A stretch of DNA of 64,000 bases from CBDBCU01 sp965242615 (GCA_965242615.1 CBDESR010000004.1:434001-498000); one strand, 5' to 3'; shown: positions 1-7,522, counted from the stretch's first letter. Program-made: numbers and translations. The notes: a model not told the origin generated them from the letters alone.

Positions 1-1
1 G

Positions 2-724
2 CGACGGCACGGGATCGGGGTTTGGACCGGGGCCGGGGTCAGCGGGGTGGAGAATAGGGGAGATGGGTTGACGGTTAGGATGAACCGGGAAGGGGTGGAG
101 GAACGGATTGACTGCGATAAGGTTTTGGTGGCGGTGGGAGTGCAGGGCAACAGCGAGAACCTGGGGCTGGAGCAGTTGGGAGTGGCTACGGAGGGCGGGT
201 ATATTGGGGTGGATGACCGGATGGCGACGAATGTTCCGGGGGTGTATGCCATCGGGGATGTGACCGGGAAGTTGGCGTTGGCGCATACGGCATCCGCGCA
301 GGGGACGGCGGCGGTGGAGGGGATTGCCGGGGAGGAAGTCCAGCCGTTGGATTATCGGATGATGCCGCGGGCGACTTACTGCCAGCCGCAGATCGCCAGT
401 TTCGGGTGGACGGAGGCGGAGGCACGGGAGCAGGGGTTTGAGGTGCGGGTGGGGCGGTTTAATGTGCAGGCTAACGGGAAGGCGTTGGGGATGGGGGAAA
501 GGGACGGGATGGTTAAGCTGGTGACGGATGCGCGCTATGGGGAAATTCTGGGGGCGCATCTGGTGGGGCCGGAGGTTACCGAACTGCTGGGGGAACTGGC
601 GTTGACCCGGCTGCTGGAAGGGACTACTTTGGAATTGGGGTGGCTGGTTCATGCCCATCCCACCATATCGGAAATTATCAAAGAAGCGGCTTTGGACGCC
701 CAAGGGCGGGCGATTCACGGTTAG
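2..724 (+). CDS. lpdA: Dihydrolipoamide dehydrogenase (E3), C-terminal part
   Basis: Partial gene running in from the left edge, about 240 residues visible. It is the flavoprotein that reoxidises the lipoyl group of 2-oxoacid dehydrogenase complexes with NAD+. The visible part has the second NAD/FAD-domain signature (AIGDVTGKLALAHTA) and the dimerisation domain ending in HAHPTISE, whose His-Glu pair serves as the active-site base across the dimer. The redox disulfide and FAD N-terminus lie outside the window. Its stop is 12 nt before the E2 gene, so the two are co-transcribed as in a pyruvate or acetoin dehydrogenase operon. The substrate of the complex cannot be told because E1 is not visible. 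Confidence 0.93.
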   Translation, partial: RRHGIGVWTGAGVSGVENRGDGLTVRMNREGVEERIDCDKVLVAVGVQGNSENLGLEQLGVATEGGYIGVDDRMATNVPGVYAIGDVTGKLALAHTASAQGTAAVEGIAGEEVQPLDYRMMPRATYCQPQIASFGWTEAEAREQGFEVRVGRFNVQANGKALGMGERDGMVKLVTDARYGEILGAHLVGPEVTELLGELALTRLLEGTTLELGWLVHAHPTISEIIKEAALDAQGRAIHG

Positions 725-736
725 GGAGAGTCGGGT

Positions 737-2569
737 TTGGCAACGACGATTGTGATGCCCAAGATGGGGTACGATATGCGGGAGGGGACGGTAGTGCGGT
801 GGTACAAGCGGGAAGGGGAGGCGGTGGCGCGGGGGGAAGTGATTGCGGATATTGAGACGGACAAGGCGACGGTGGAGTTTGAGGCGTACACGGCCGGGGT
901 GCTACAACGGCTGGTGGCGGTGGAGGGCAGGCCGGTGCCGGTGGGGGAGGCGATTGCGGTTATCGGGGAGCCGGGGGAGATAGCGGCGGCGGCGATGCCT
1001 ACGGCGGCGGTGGAGACGGCGGCCGGGGCGGTTGCGGCGGGCGCGGCGGATGCGGTTGTTGAGCCGGCGGCGGTTGGCGCGGCGGATGATGATGGGGTCT
1101 TTGTCGATGGGGAGACGGCGGCGGATGGAGTCGCGGCGGCAGTACGGGATGAGGGGGAAGTGCGGGCGTCGCCGTTGGCGCGGCGGTTGGCCCGGGAGCG
1201 GGGGATTGAGCTGGCAACGGTGGCCGGCAGCGGGCCGGGCGGGCGGATTGTGGAGAAGGATATTTTGGAGTATGCGGCGGCGGTTGCAGGAGTTGGGGAT
1301 GGGGCGTTGGTTACTGCGGCTGTTGCGGCAACTGCGCCGGTGGGGTGGGTTTTGGCGTCGCCGTTGGCGCGGCGGCTGGCCCGGGAGCGGGGGATTGAGT
1401 TGGGGTTGGTGGCCGGCAGTGGGCCGGGGGGACGGGTTGTTGAGCGGGATGTTTTGGGGTATGTGGCGGCGGCGGCGGTTGATGATGAGGTTGCTGTGGA
1501 GGTTGTGCCGGCGGTGGTAGCAGTGCCGGCGGCGGATGCGGCTGGTGTAGTGGAGGAAGGGGTTGGGACGGCGGCGGATGTTTCTGCTATGGAAGGGGTG
1601 GCTCCGGCGGTTGCGGATGGGATGGAGGAAGGGATGGCGGCGGCGGATGGGGATAGGGATGGGGTAGCAGAAGGAGCGACGCCGGCGGTAGCGGTAGAGT
1701 CGGTTACGGTGGAGGCCGCAGGGTGGGAAACGGCGGCGGCGGTTGGTGATAGGTTGGAGGATGGGGCGGTTAAGGTGGAGGAGTCCGTTGGGGTTGAAAC
1801 GGCGGGGGATGCTGCTGGTGCGGAAGGGGCGGCGTTGGTTGGGGGGCCGGCTGGGGAAGGGGTGGCTGAAGCGGTCGGGGATGGGGTGGAGGGGCGGGTG
1901 GGGTTGTCGCGGATGCGGCAGGCGATTGCGCGGGTTACCGGGGATAGTAAGCGGGATGCGCCGCATTTCTATGTGACGGCGGAGGTGGATATGGGCAAGG
2001 CGATGGTCTTGCGTAGGGAGATTAACGATGCCTTGCCGGGGGAGCAGCGGGTGAGCGTTAATGACCTGGTGGTGCGGGCTTGCGCGATGGGGTTGGGGAT
2101 TCATCCGAAGTTCAACGCCTTTTTCCGGGGCGACCATCTGCAATACAACGCGGCGGTGAACATCGGCATTGCCATTACGCTGGAGAGCGGGTTGATTGTT
2201 CCGGGCATCAGCCACTGCGAGGGGAAGAGTCTGGTGGAGATTGCGGCGGCCAGCAAGGATTTGATTGCCCGGGCGCAGAGCGGGGCGCTGCGGCAGGAGG
2301 AGTACGGGGATACTACTTTCAGCGTCAGCAACTTGGGGATGTTTGAGGTGGATAGTTTCGCCGCCATTATTTTCCCGCCGCACGCGGCGGTGCTGGCGGT
2401 GGGGACGGTTCGGGAGCAGCCGGTGGTGCGGGAGGGGCAACTGGCGGTGGGGCAGGTGATGAAGGCGACGCTGTCGACGGATCATCGGGTAGCGGATGGG
2501 GCGGAGGCGGCGCAGTTTTTGGTGGAGGTGAAGGGGCTGTTGGAGAATCCGGTTAGGCTGCTGTTGTAG
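737..2569 (+). CDS. pdhC: Dihydrolipoamide acyltransferase (E2) with two E3-binding domains
   Basis: Core acyltransferase of a 2-oxoacid dehydrogenase complex, 610 residues. Order of parts: lipoyl domain (about 1-80, acceptor Lys in DIETDKATV), Ala/Val linker, peripheral-subunit-binding domain (about 141-180), a second nearly identical one (about 206-245, both starting ASPLARRLARERGIEL), a very long Ala/Val/Glu/Gly linker (about 246-385), and the catalytic domain (about 386-610) with His583 and Asp587 in DHRVADG. The start is TTG, chosen because AGGGAG lies just upstream and because the lipoyl domain begins at once. It follows lpdA directly. The tandem binding domains and long low-complexity linker are unusual. 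Acyl specificity (acetyl or branched-chain) is unresolved. Confidence 0.93.
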   Translation: MATTIVMPKMGYDMREGTVVRWYKREGEAVARGEVIADIETDKATVEFEAYTAGVLQRLVAVEGRPVPVGEAIAVIGEPGEIAAAAMPTAAVETAAGAVAAGAADAVVEPAAVGAADDDGVFVDGETAADGVAAAVRDEGEVRASPLARRLARERGIELATVAGSGPGGRIVEKDILEYAAAVAGVGDGALVTAAVAATAPVGWVLASPLARRLARERGIELGLVAGSGPGGRVVERDVLGYVAAAAVDDEVAVEVVPAVVAVPAADAAGVVEEGVGTAADVSAMEGVAPAVADGMEEGMAAADGDRDGVAEGATPAVAVESVTVEAAGWETAAAVGDRLEDGAVKVEESVGVETAGDAAGAEGAALVGGPAGEGVAEAVGDGVEGRVGLSRMRQAIARVTGDSKRDAPHFYVTAEVDMGKAMVLRREINDALPGEQRVSVNDLVVRACAMGLGIHPKFNAFFRGDHLQYNAAVNIGIAITLESGLIVPGISHCEGKSLVEIAAASKDLIARAQSGALRQEEYGDTTFSVSNLGMFEVDSFAAIIFPPHAAVLAVGTVREQPVVREGQLAVGQVMKATLSTDHRVADGAEAAQFLVEVKGLLENPVRLLL

Positions 2570-2644
2570 GTTGTCCCCGGCCGGTGGGGGTTGCAGTTGG
2601 GGAATGGGGAAAAGTGGGCTAATCAGGTATTACCGGTAACAGGC

Positions 2645-2687
2645 AAGAATCTCCCGGGGGGCGGTAGGCTGTCCGGGAGGTTTTTTT
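2645..2687 (+). terminator. Terminator hairpin whose 3' arm contains the thyX ribosome-binding site
   Basis: A 7-bp perfect stem (2651-2657 with 2673-2679, 15-nt loop) is followed by G and seven T. An A-rich 5' flank (2645-2650) can pair with part of the T run. It should end E3-E2 transcripts. GGGAGG of its 3' arm is also the Shine-Dalgarno of the ATG at 2688, so the folded form would hide the thyX ribosome site. Confidence 0.75.
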
Positions 2688-4121
2688 ATGATGAGTGAAA
2701 TGGAGTCCAAGGCCAATCCTTATCCCCGGCGGGTTTATCCGTTGGATGCGCGGGCGCTGACGGAGGAGCAGATTGCGGTGGCCTTTGCGATGACTTCGCG
2801 GCGGCCGGAGGCGTTTGACGCGATGGCGGAGGAGGTGAGTCAGGAGAAGGCGGCGGATTTTCACGAGCGTTGGGTGCTGGGCTACGGCCATGCGTCGGTG
2901 GCGGAACACGCGGTAGTGCATCTGGCGGTGGAGAATATCTCGCGGCTGGCCTGCGATACGCTGGAGGATAACCGGCTGGCGTCTTATACGGAGAAGTCGT
3001 CGCGGTATCAGGTGATGCCGGGGGACGGGTTTTATGTGCCGGAGGAATTGGATAGCCGGCCGGAGCTGCGGCAGAGCTATATTGCTACGGCGGCGGGGCT
3101 GTTCGGGGCGTACGAGCGGCTGCTGGCGGGGTGTATGGAGTATCTGCGGGGCGTGGAGCCGCAGCGAGAGGGGGAACGGGATACGGCGTATAATCTGCGG
3201 CTGCGGCGGCAGGTTACGGATAGCTGTCGTTCCGCGCTGCCGGCGGCTACTTTGACTAATGTGGGGGTTACGGCGAATGCGCGGGTGCTGGAACACGCCA
3301 TTTCCAAGCTGATGTCGGGGGGGCTGGCGGAGGAGCGGCGGTTGGGGGAGGAGCTGCGGGAACAGGGGCGGCGGATTACGCCAACGCTGATTAAGTATGC
3401 GGACTATAACCCGTATCTGGCGGCGGATCGGCAGCGGGACTGGCAGCTGGGGCTGCCGTTGGATACGGCCCGGGAAGGGGCGGCGGTGAAGGTGCGGCTG
3501 GTGCATTGGGATACGGAGGCGGAGGAAAAGGTAGCGGCGGCGCTGCTGTTTCGGCAGTTGGCAACGGATTACGGGAGCGCGTGGCGGCAGGCCAAGGAGA
3601 TGGAGATTGGGGCGCGGCTGCGGCTGATTCATGAGGGGCTGGAGGGTATGGGGGAGCATGATGCGCCGCTGCGGGAGTTGGAGTTGGTGGATTATACCTT
3701 TGAGTTGGTGATGGATTATGGGGCGTATCGGGAGTTCAAGCGGCATCGGATGCAGTCGTACTTTCCGCAGGCGTTGACGGTGGAGTTGGGGTATCGGACG
3801 CCGGAGTTGATTGAGGCGGCGGGATTGAAGGGGGAGTTTGAGGGGGCGATGGGGGAGGCGGAGCAGGGATACCGAAGGGTAGCGTATTTTTCGCCGTTGG
3901 CGGCGCAGTATTTGGCGACGCATGGGCATTACCGGCGGGTTTTGGCGAAGCTGAATTTGCGGGAGTGCTATCATTTGTTCAAGCTGCGGTCGGGGGGGCA
4001 GGCGCATAAGGCGGTGGCGGAGCCGGTGGCGGAGGCGATGCGGTTGGCGGTGGCGAAGCATCCGATGCTGTTTCGGCATTTGCGGCTGCGGGAGTATCCG
4101 AGGTGGTGGCCGTTTGGCTGA
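2688..4121 (+). CDS. thyX: Flavin-dependent thymidylate synthase, two ThyX domains in one chain
   Basis: Predicted FAD-dependent thymidylate synthase making dTMP from dUMP with methylenetetrahydrofolate. At 477 residues it is about twice a standard ThyX and reads as two ThyX-like halves. The family signature RHRxxSxNExSxRY is split. The N-terminal half (residues 94-107, DNRLASYTEKSSRY) keeps R, S, E, S and RY but has DN for RH. The C-terminal half (352-357, RHRMQS) keeps RHRxxS but loses the rest. The N-half also has HASVAEH. The start at 2688 has GGGAGG seven nt upstream, inside a terminator hairpin. A terminator follows at 4147. Its activity is inferred from family; a role other than dTMP synthesis is possible given the altered motif. 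Confidence 0.82.
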   Translation: MMSEMESKANPYPRRVYPLDARALTEEQIAVAFAMTSRRPEAFDAMAEEVSQEKAADFHERWVLGYGHASVAEHAVVHLAVENISRLACDTLEDNRLASYTEKSSRYQVMPGDGFYVPEELDSRPELRQSYIATAAGLFGAYERLLAGCMEYLRGVEPQREGERDTAYNLRLRRQVTDSCRSALPAATLTNVGVTANARVLEHAISKLMSGGLAEERRLGEELREQGRRITPTLIKYADYNPYLAADRQRDWQLGLPLDTAREGAAVKVRLVHWDTEAEEKVAAALLFRQLATDYGSAWRQAKEMEIGARLRLIHEGLEGMGEHDAPLRELELVDYTFELVMDYGAYREFKRHRMQSYFPQALTVELGYRTPELIEAAGLKGEFEGAMGEAEQGYRRVAYFSPLAAQYLATHGHYRRVLAKLNLRECYHLFKLRSGGQAHKAVAEPVAEAMRLAVAKHPMLFRHLRLREYPRWWPFG

Positions 4122-4146
4122 TGGGGGAGATAGGGATATAAGGGAG

Positions 4147-4179
4147 ATGCCCCGGTGGGACGCCGGGGCATTTGTTTTT
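4147..4179 (+). terminator. Rho-independent terminator after thyX
   Basis: A 9-bp perfect stem (4147-4155 with 4163-4171, 7-nt loop) is followed by a T-rich tract. It lies between the convergent thyX and VOC genes and could serve both. Confidence 0.85.
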
Positions 4180-4195
4180 GGTCGAGTTGGGATAC

Positions 4196-4723
4196 CTAAA
4201 CGGTTACGCCGCGCTGGGTTTTGAGGAAGTCGGCGAGGGCGTCGGCGTATTCGGGACGGGGGAAGCGTTCACCGTTGGGGACTTTCATGCCGTCGGTGAA
4301 GATTTCGAGGCGGTTGCCGTCGGGGTCGGCGAAGTAGAAGGAACGGCTGCCGCTGCCGTAGATGTTGTCGTCGCTTTCGATGCCGTGGGTGGTGGGGCCG
4401 TGGAGGATTTGGACGCCGTGGGTATGGAGGTGGGCGAGGGCGCGCATAAATTCGTCGCGGTTGGCGACCTCGAAGGCGATTTGCTGGACGAGGCGGGTGC
4501 CGGCGGGGATGGCGTCGGATACGTCGACGTCGTCGGGGGCGGAGGCGATGACGAGGTCGTGGTGGGTTTCGTCGAAGCGGAGGAAGGCGGTTTGGCTGCC
4601 GTTGGGGCGCTGGCGGTGGTTGGTGACTTGGCAGCCGAGGACTTCGGTGTAGAAGCGGAAGGAGCGGTCGAAGTCGGAGACGAGGATGCCGATGTGACCG
4701 ATGCCTTTGATTTGGATACCCAT
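4196..4723 (-). CDS. VOC-family (glyoxalase/extradiol dioxygenase fold) protein
   Basis: A 175-residue protein of two beta-alpha-beta-beta-beta modules. HIGILVSDFDRSFRFYTEVLG opens the first and YFADPDGNRLEIF closes the second, giving the usual His and Glu metal ligands of the vicinal-oxygen-chelate superfamily. The start at 4723 is chosen because AAGGAGG stands just upstream and because the preceding in-frame stretch crosses a palindromic non-coding repeat. It is a stand-alone gene, convergent with thyX. The family includes glyoxalase I, fosfomycin-resistance enzymes and ring-cleavage dioxygenases. The substrate cannot be assigned. Confidence 0.88.
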   Translation of the reverse strand: MGIQIKGIGHIGILVSDFDRSFRFYTEVLGCQVTNHRQRPNGSQTAFLRFDETHHDLVIASAPDDVDVSDAIPAGTRLVQQIAFEVANRDEFMRALAHLHTHGVQILHGPTTHGIESDDNIYGSGSRSFYFADPDGNRLEIFTDGMKVPNGERFPRPEYADALADFLKTQRGVTV

Positions 4724-4792
4724 ATTGGGGCCTCCTTGGATGGGAGTTTTTTTGGTGGGGATAGTATAGCAGAATGGGGGGATACCGGTATT

Positions 4793-4822
4793 GGCGGAAC
4801 CCCTTGGCCAAGGGGTTCCGCC
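4793..4822. repeat. 30-bp perfect palindrome
   Basis: Both halves (GGCGGAACCCCTTGG and its reverse complement) match with no spacer. It sits about 70 bp upstream of the VOC gene start. It may be a palindromic intergenic repeat or a protein-binding site. There is no T run, so it is not a typical terminator. Confidence 0.8.
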
Positions 4823-5346
4823 CGTCGCGGAAGGTGGTTGGCAAGGCTGGTCTTTGGGCCGCCATACGCCGGTTGGCACAGTGGCTTACTTCACTCCGGT
4901 ATTGCCCGACCAGATTACCGATTACGATAGCGCGACCTTGGATTGGCTACTGACGCCGGTCGGTATGGTTGCCGTTCCGGCGGGTTGACCCAGTCTGGCT
5001 ACCGTTGGTTGACCACGCTCCAGTCAACCCTAGCTCCATCTCCGGTTTGCTATGGGGCATTGGCTTGCGGCGGTGGGGATTTGCCGTATTGCTATGCTCC
5101 GGCTTGGGAATTGCGGGGTTCCTAGTCCCTATTCCCCAAGGGTAAGGAGAGGGGCGCCCGGCGGCTTTTGAGGGCTGCCGGGGCCCACAGCGCGCTGTGA
5201 GCGGTAAAAGCAACGGTAAGCTAGCAAATCGTTTAAGTCCCTGCGTCCAGGGGCCGGGTCTGACCTCGACGGTTTTTATTGTGGCACAGGGTTAAGAGTT
5301 AGTCAATAGGGAAATGGGATGAATTTTCGGATTGATTTTGGGAAAG

Positions 5347-5406
5347 ACGGCGGGGGAACTTTTGTAAAAGTTCCCCCGCACCCCCTCAAAACTTTTGGGT
5401 TTGGGG
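5347..5406. repeat. Intergenic repeat, copy 1 (hairpin-bearing)
   Basis: A 60-nt unit matching 5527-5586 with two mismatches. It contains a perfect hairpin (GGGGGAACTTTT, GT loop, complement) followed by CACCCCCTCAAAACTTTTG. The two copies are exactly 180 bp apart. Confidence 0.9.
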
Positions 5407-5445
5407 ATAGTCTGCGGGTTTCGTGGGGGTCTGGTGATTGAGGAG

Positions 5446-5480
5446 TCGAGATTCCTCGGATGCGCCTCGGAATGACATAA
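5446..5480. repeat. REP-like repeat ending CGGAATGACATAA, copy 1
   Basis: A 35-nt motif (GATTCCTCGGATGCGCCTCGGAATGACA core) matching 5624-5658 with one mismatch. The ATTCC...GGAAT arms form a hairpin. Related motifs occur at about 8298-8340 and 28711-28760, always between genes, so this is a dispersed intergenic family. Confidence 0.85.
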
Positions 5481-5526
5481 TTGTGGTGGGGAATGCTGGT
5501 GAGTTGGGGTTGCTTGGGGCTGGAGT

Positions 5527-5586
5527 ACGGCGGGGGAACTTTTGTAAAAGTCCCCCCGCACCCCCTCAAAACTTTTGAGTTTGGGG
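5527..5586. repeat. Intergenic repeat, copy 2 (hairpin-bearing)
   Basis: Second copy of the 60-nt unit at 5347. A T-to-C change breaks one pair of its hairpin. Confidence 0.9.
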
Positions 5587-5623
5587 GATTGCTGGTGGGT
5601 TGGAGATGGTTGAGGGCGTGGAT

Positions 5624-5658
5624 TCGAGATTCCTCGGCTGCGCCTCGGAATGACATAA
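5624..5658. repeat. REP-like repeat ending CGGAATGACATAA, copy 2
   Basis: Second copy of the 35-nt motif at 5446, 178 bp away. With the hairpin unit it shows that a roughly 180-bp module was duplicated in tandem. Confidence 0.85.
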
Positions 5659-5701
5659 GTAATAACGGGGAATGGCGTGGGTGTATAGAAGGAGGTATGG
5701 G

Positions 5702-5890
5702 TTAGGGGTCGGAGCAGTCGCGGGTGAAGCCGCAGTTGGGGCAGCGGATTTTGCATTGGCGGGAGAGCATACGGAAGCCGCAGATTTCGCAGGTCAAGCC
5801 GTCGTCCCGGTTGGGGACGGACGAATTGGGTTGGTTGACCGGTTTTCGGGTGATGGGGGTAGTTGACCGGTTTTCGGGCGATGGGGGCAT
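5702..5890 (-). CDS. Small zinc-ribbon protein
   Basis: A 62-residue protein with two Cys knuckles, CEICGF (about 34-39) and CPNCGF (about 49-54), then TRDCSDP: a zinc-ribbon fold with an extra C-terminal Cys. Such proteins are known as small hypothetical zinc-ribbon proteins with no fixed function. The ATG at 5890 has AAGGA at suitable distance. The N-terminal 24 or so residues are polar, Pro-rich and encoded by a 28-bp tandem repeat (5834-5887), so they are probably a recent extension. It is downstream of the anti-sigma gene (27 nt) on the same strand and may be co-transcribed with it. Confidence 0.72.
   Translation of the reverse strand: MPPSPENRSTTPITRKPVNQPNSSVPNRDDGLTCEICGFRMLSRQCKIRCPNCGFTRDCSDP
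5834..5887. repeat. Tandem direct repeat inside the zinc-ribbon gene start
   Basis: Two 26-nt copies (5834-5859 and 5862-5887, one mismatch) at 28-bp spacing. 28 is not a multiple of three, so the two copies are read in different frames within the N-terminus of the zinc-ribbon protein. Confidence 0.85.
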
Positions 5891-5916
5891 AAGTCGTTTT
5901 CCTTGCGCTGTTGCGG

Positions 5917-6834
5917 TTAGCGGGAGTAGGGGGGGATGATGCGGGTTTGCAGGACCATTTCGCCGGCCGGGGTGTCGTCGACGGTCGGTTCGGCGACGGT
6001 GAGGTTGACGGTGTCGAAGCCGTAGAGGGATTCCGGAGGGTTGAGGGGCATGGTTCCCCAGCCGGAGGCGTCGACGTGGATGATGCCCATAGGCGTTTGC
6101 TGGCCGTTGCGGGTGAGCCAGACGCGGTAGGAACGGGCGGGGGATTCGGGGGTGGCGCTGGCTAACATCAGGACGGCGCGACGGCCGTCGCGGGTAACGA
6201 GGAGGATGCCTTCGGATCGGCTGTGGCCGCTGGTGGAGTGCAGGGGCAAGGGCAGGGTGGCCGGTTGGGCCATCAGGTAGTTGGTGGCCATCATTTGCTG
6301 GAGGGCGGTATCAGTGCGGGAATTGCCGGCGGTCAGCTGTTCGAGGCGGGCGTTGGCGGCGGTTTGGCCGGATTCCAGTTGGTTCAGGCGGGCGGCGGCG
6401 GATGCGCTTTCCTGTTGGATGCTGTTGACGCGGTTGGCGGTGAGGAGGTTGAGGATTAGGGAGGCGGCGAATAAGCCGATGACGAGGACGGCGGCCAAGG
6501 GGAGGAGGTAGTTGCTTATGCCGGTGCGGGCGGAAGGGGCGGCGGCCGGCGGTTGTTCAGTTGATGCCGGCGGCGGGGCGGTTGCCGCTGGTGAGGGCGG
6601 CAGTTGGGCGATTAGGGCGGCTTGGAGTTGGGCCGGGGGCGTGTGTTGGGGGACGGCTTGGGCCAAGGTGGTGGCGGCCGGTTGGAGGGCGGCGAGGGTG
6701 CGGCTGCAATGGAAGCAGTTAGCCAGATGGGTCTCGACGACCAGCAGTTCGGCGGCGTCAAGGGCGCCCAAGGCGTAAGCCGGGAGGTCGTCCTCGGGGT
6801 GGTAAAGGTTGTTGTGGGGGTTATTCAGCGTCAT
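5917..6834 (-). CDS. Anti-sigma factor, RskA-like, single membrane span
   Basis: A 305-residue membrane anti-sigma factor. The N-terminal zinc-binding anti-sigma domain has His36, Cys40 and Cys43 (HLANCFHC). A Pro/Ala-rich linker follows, then one transmembrane helix (about 106-128, LLPLAAVLVIGLFAASLIL), an Ala-rich coiled-coil-like stretch, and a C-terminal outer domain of the RskA type (GTMPLNPPESL near the end). It overlaps the sigma-factor gene by 14 bp, so translation is coupled. It should hold the sigma factor at the membrane until the extracytoplasmic domain is cleaved or released. The signal is unknown. Confidence 0.9.
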   Translation of the reverse strand: MTLNNPHNNLYHPEDDLPAYALGALDAAELLVVETHLANCFHCSRTLAALQPAATTLAQAVPQHTPPAQLQAALIAQLPPSPAATAPPPASTEQPPAAAPSARTGISNYLLPLAAVLVIGLFAASLILNLLTANRVNSIQQESASAAARLNQLESGQTAANARLEQLTAGNSRTDTALQQMMATNYLMAQPATLPLPLHSTSGHSRSEGILLVTRDGRRAVLMLASATPESPARSYRVWLTRNGQQTPMGIIHVDASGWGTMPLNPPESLYGFDTVNLTVAEPTVDDTPAGEMVLQTRIIPPYSR

Positions 6835-7396
6835 CTTGGGCTAACTCGACGCGCAGTTTTTGCAGGGCCAGGCGGGTGCGGGTTTTGACGGTGCCGAGGG
6901 GTTGGCCGAGGCGGGCGGCGATTTCGGATTGGGATAGGCCGTGGTAGTAGGCAAGGTTGATGATTTCCTGCTGCGCCGGGGGCAAGGTGGTTAAGGCCTG
7001 GCGGACTTGTTCGGCTTCGATGTTGCGCTCGGCGGCGGTGTCGGTGGGCAGCTGGTCGGAGGGCAGGAGGTCGAGGGTTTCGTATTCTTTGGGGTCGGCG
7101 GCGTTGGCGGCGCGGCGGCGGGAGCGGATGATGTCGATGATTTTGTGGTGGGCTACGCTCATAATCCAGGTTTTGGGTTCGCCGCGGGCGGGGTTGTAGC
7201 TGCCGGCTTTGAGCCAGAGGTTGAGAAAGACTTCCTGGGCGGCTTCCTCGGCGAGGGTTTCGTGGCGGAGCATATAGCGGGCGAGGGAATATACGGGGGT
7301 GGCGTAGCGGGTGTAGATGGCGGCCAGGGCGTCTTTGTCCCCGGCAGCGGTGCGGTGGATAAGGTCGCGATCCTCCAGGTTTTGGTAGTCAACCAC
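6821..7396 (-). CDS. ECF RNA polymerase sigma factor, SigK-like
   Basis: Extracytoplasmic-function sigma-70 factor, about 191 residues. Sigma-2 region: EEAAQEVFLNLW with TWIMSVAHHKIIDIIR. Sigma-4 region: LPPAQQEIINLAYYHGLSQSEIA with LGTVKTR, the HTH that reads the -35 element. The pairing with an RskA-type anti-sigma downstream fits the SigK/RskA group. I prefer the GTG at 7396, which has GGGAG seven nt upstream; a GTG at 7414 is also in frame. An extended -10 promoter lies upstream at 7497-7505. ECF factors commonly autoregulate, but no duplicated -35/-10 box was found. Confidence 0.92.
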   Translation of the reverse strand: MVDYQNLEDRDLIHRTAAGDKDALAAIYTRYATPVYSLARYMLRHETLAEEAAQEVFLNLWLKAGSYNPARGEPKTWIMSVAHHKIIDIIRSRRRAANAADPKEYETLDLLPSDQLPTDTAAERNIEAEQVRQALTTLPPAQQEIINLAYYHGLSQSEIAARLGQPLGTVKTRTRLALQKLRVELAQDDAE

Positions 7397-7496
7397 CTGA
7401 GTTCTCCCGTTCACGGGGGTAGGAGAGCCGCCGCCTGTTGTTAGTTACGCCGGGGATTGGGTTATGGATTGGCCGGAGGCGGGAAATTTGGGGGGG

Positions 7497-7505
7497 ATTA
7501 TAGCA
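7497..7505 (-). promoter_or_regulatory. Extended -10 promoter for the sigma/anti-sigma operon
   Basis: Reading the minus strand, TGCTATAAT is a perfect extended -10 (TGnTATAAT) about 95 nt before the sigma gene start. No good -35 is present, as is usual for extended -10 promoters. Confidence 0.6.
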
Positions 7506-7522
7506 TAGGGGTGGGGATGAGG

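Larger units (their letters stand above)
4724..5701. other. Long intergenic region with palindromes and repeats, no gene found
   Basis: Nearly 1 kb without a convincing coding region. Its left part holds a 30-bp palindrome (4793-4822). The middle has hairpins (about 5150-5200, including a perfect 14-nt palindrome at 5186-5199) and then a T-rich stretch. The right part holds two copies of a roughly 180-bp unit. I looked for tmRNA, RNase P RNA, SRP RNA and 5S rRNA landmarks on both strands and saw none. A structured RNA of unknown kind around 5130-5290 is possible but unproven. Confidence 0.6.

Noticed and set aside
902..2485. 527-residue open frame antisense to the E2 gene
   Set aside because: Arg/His/Pro-rich composition and no domain; it mirrors the G-rich sense gene. 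Similar long antisense frames (for example 2619-4079 and 9021-11162) are the same effect of high GC.
4172..4930. Long plus-strand frame over the VOC gene
   Set aside because: It is the antisense shadow of a gene with clear VOC motifs and a good ribosome site; its protein is low-complexity Val/Gly/Asp/Glu.
4880..5290. tmRNA, RNase P RNA, SRP RNA or 5S rRNA
   Set aside because: A fragment resembling the tmRNA 5' end (CCTCGACGG) was seen, but no tag reading frame, matching 3' end or conserved cores on either strand.
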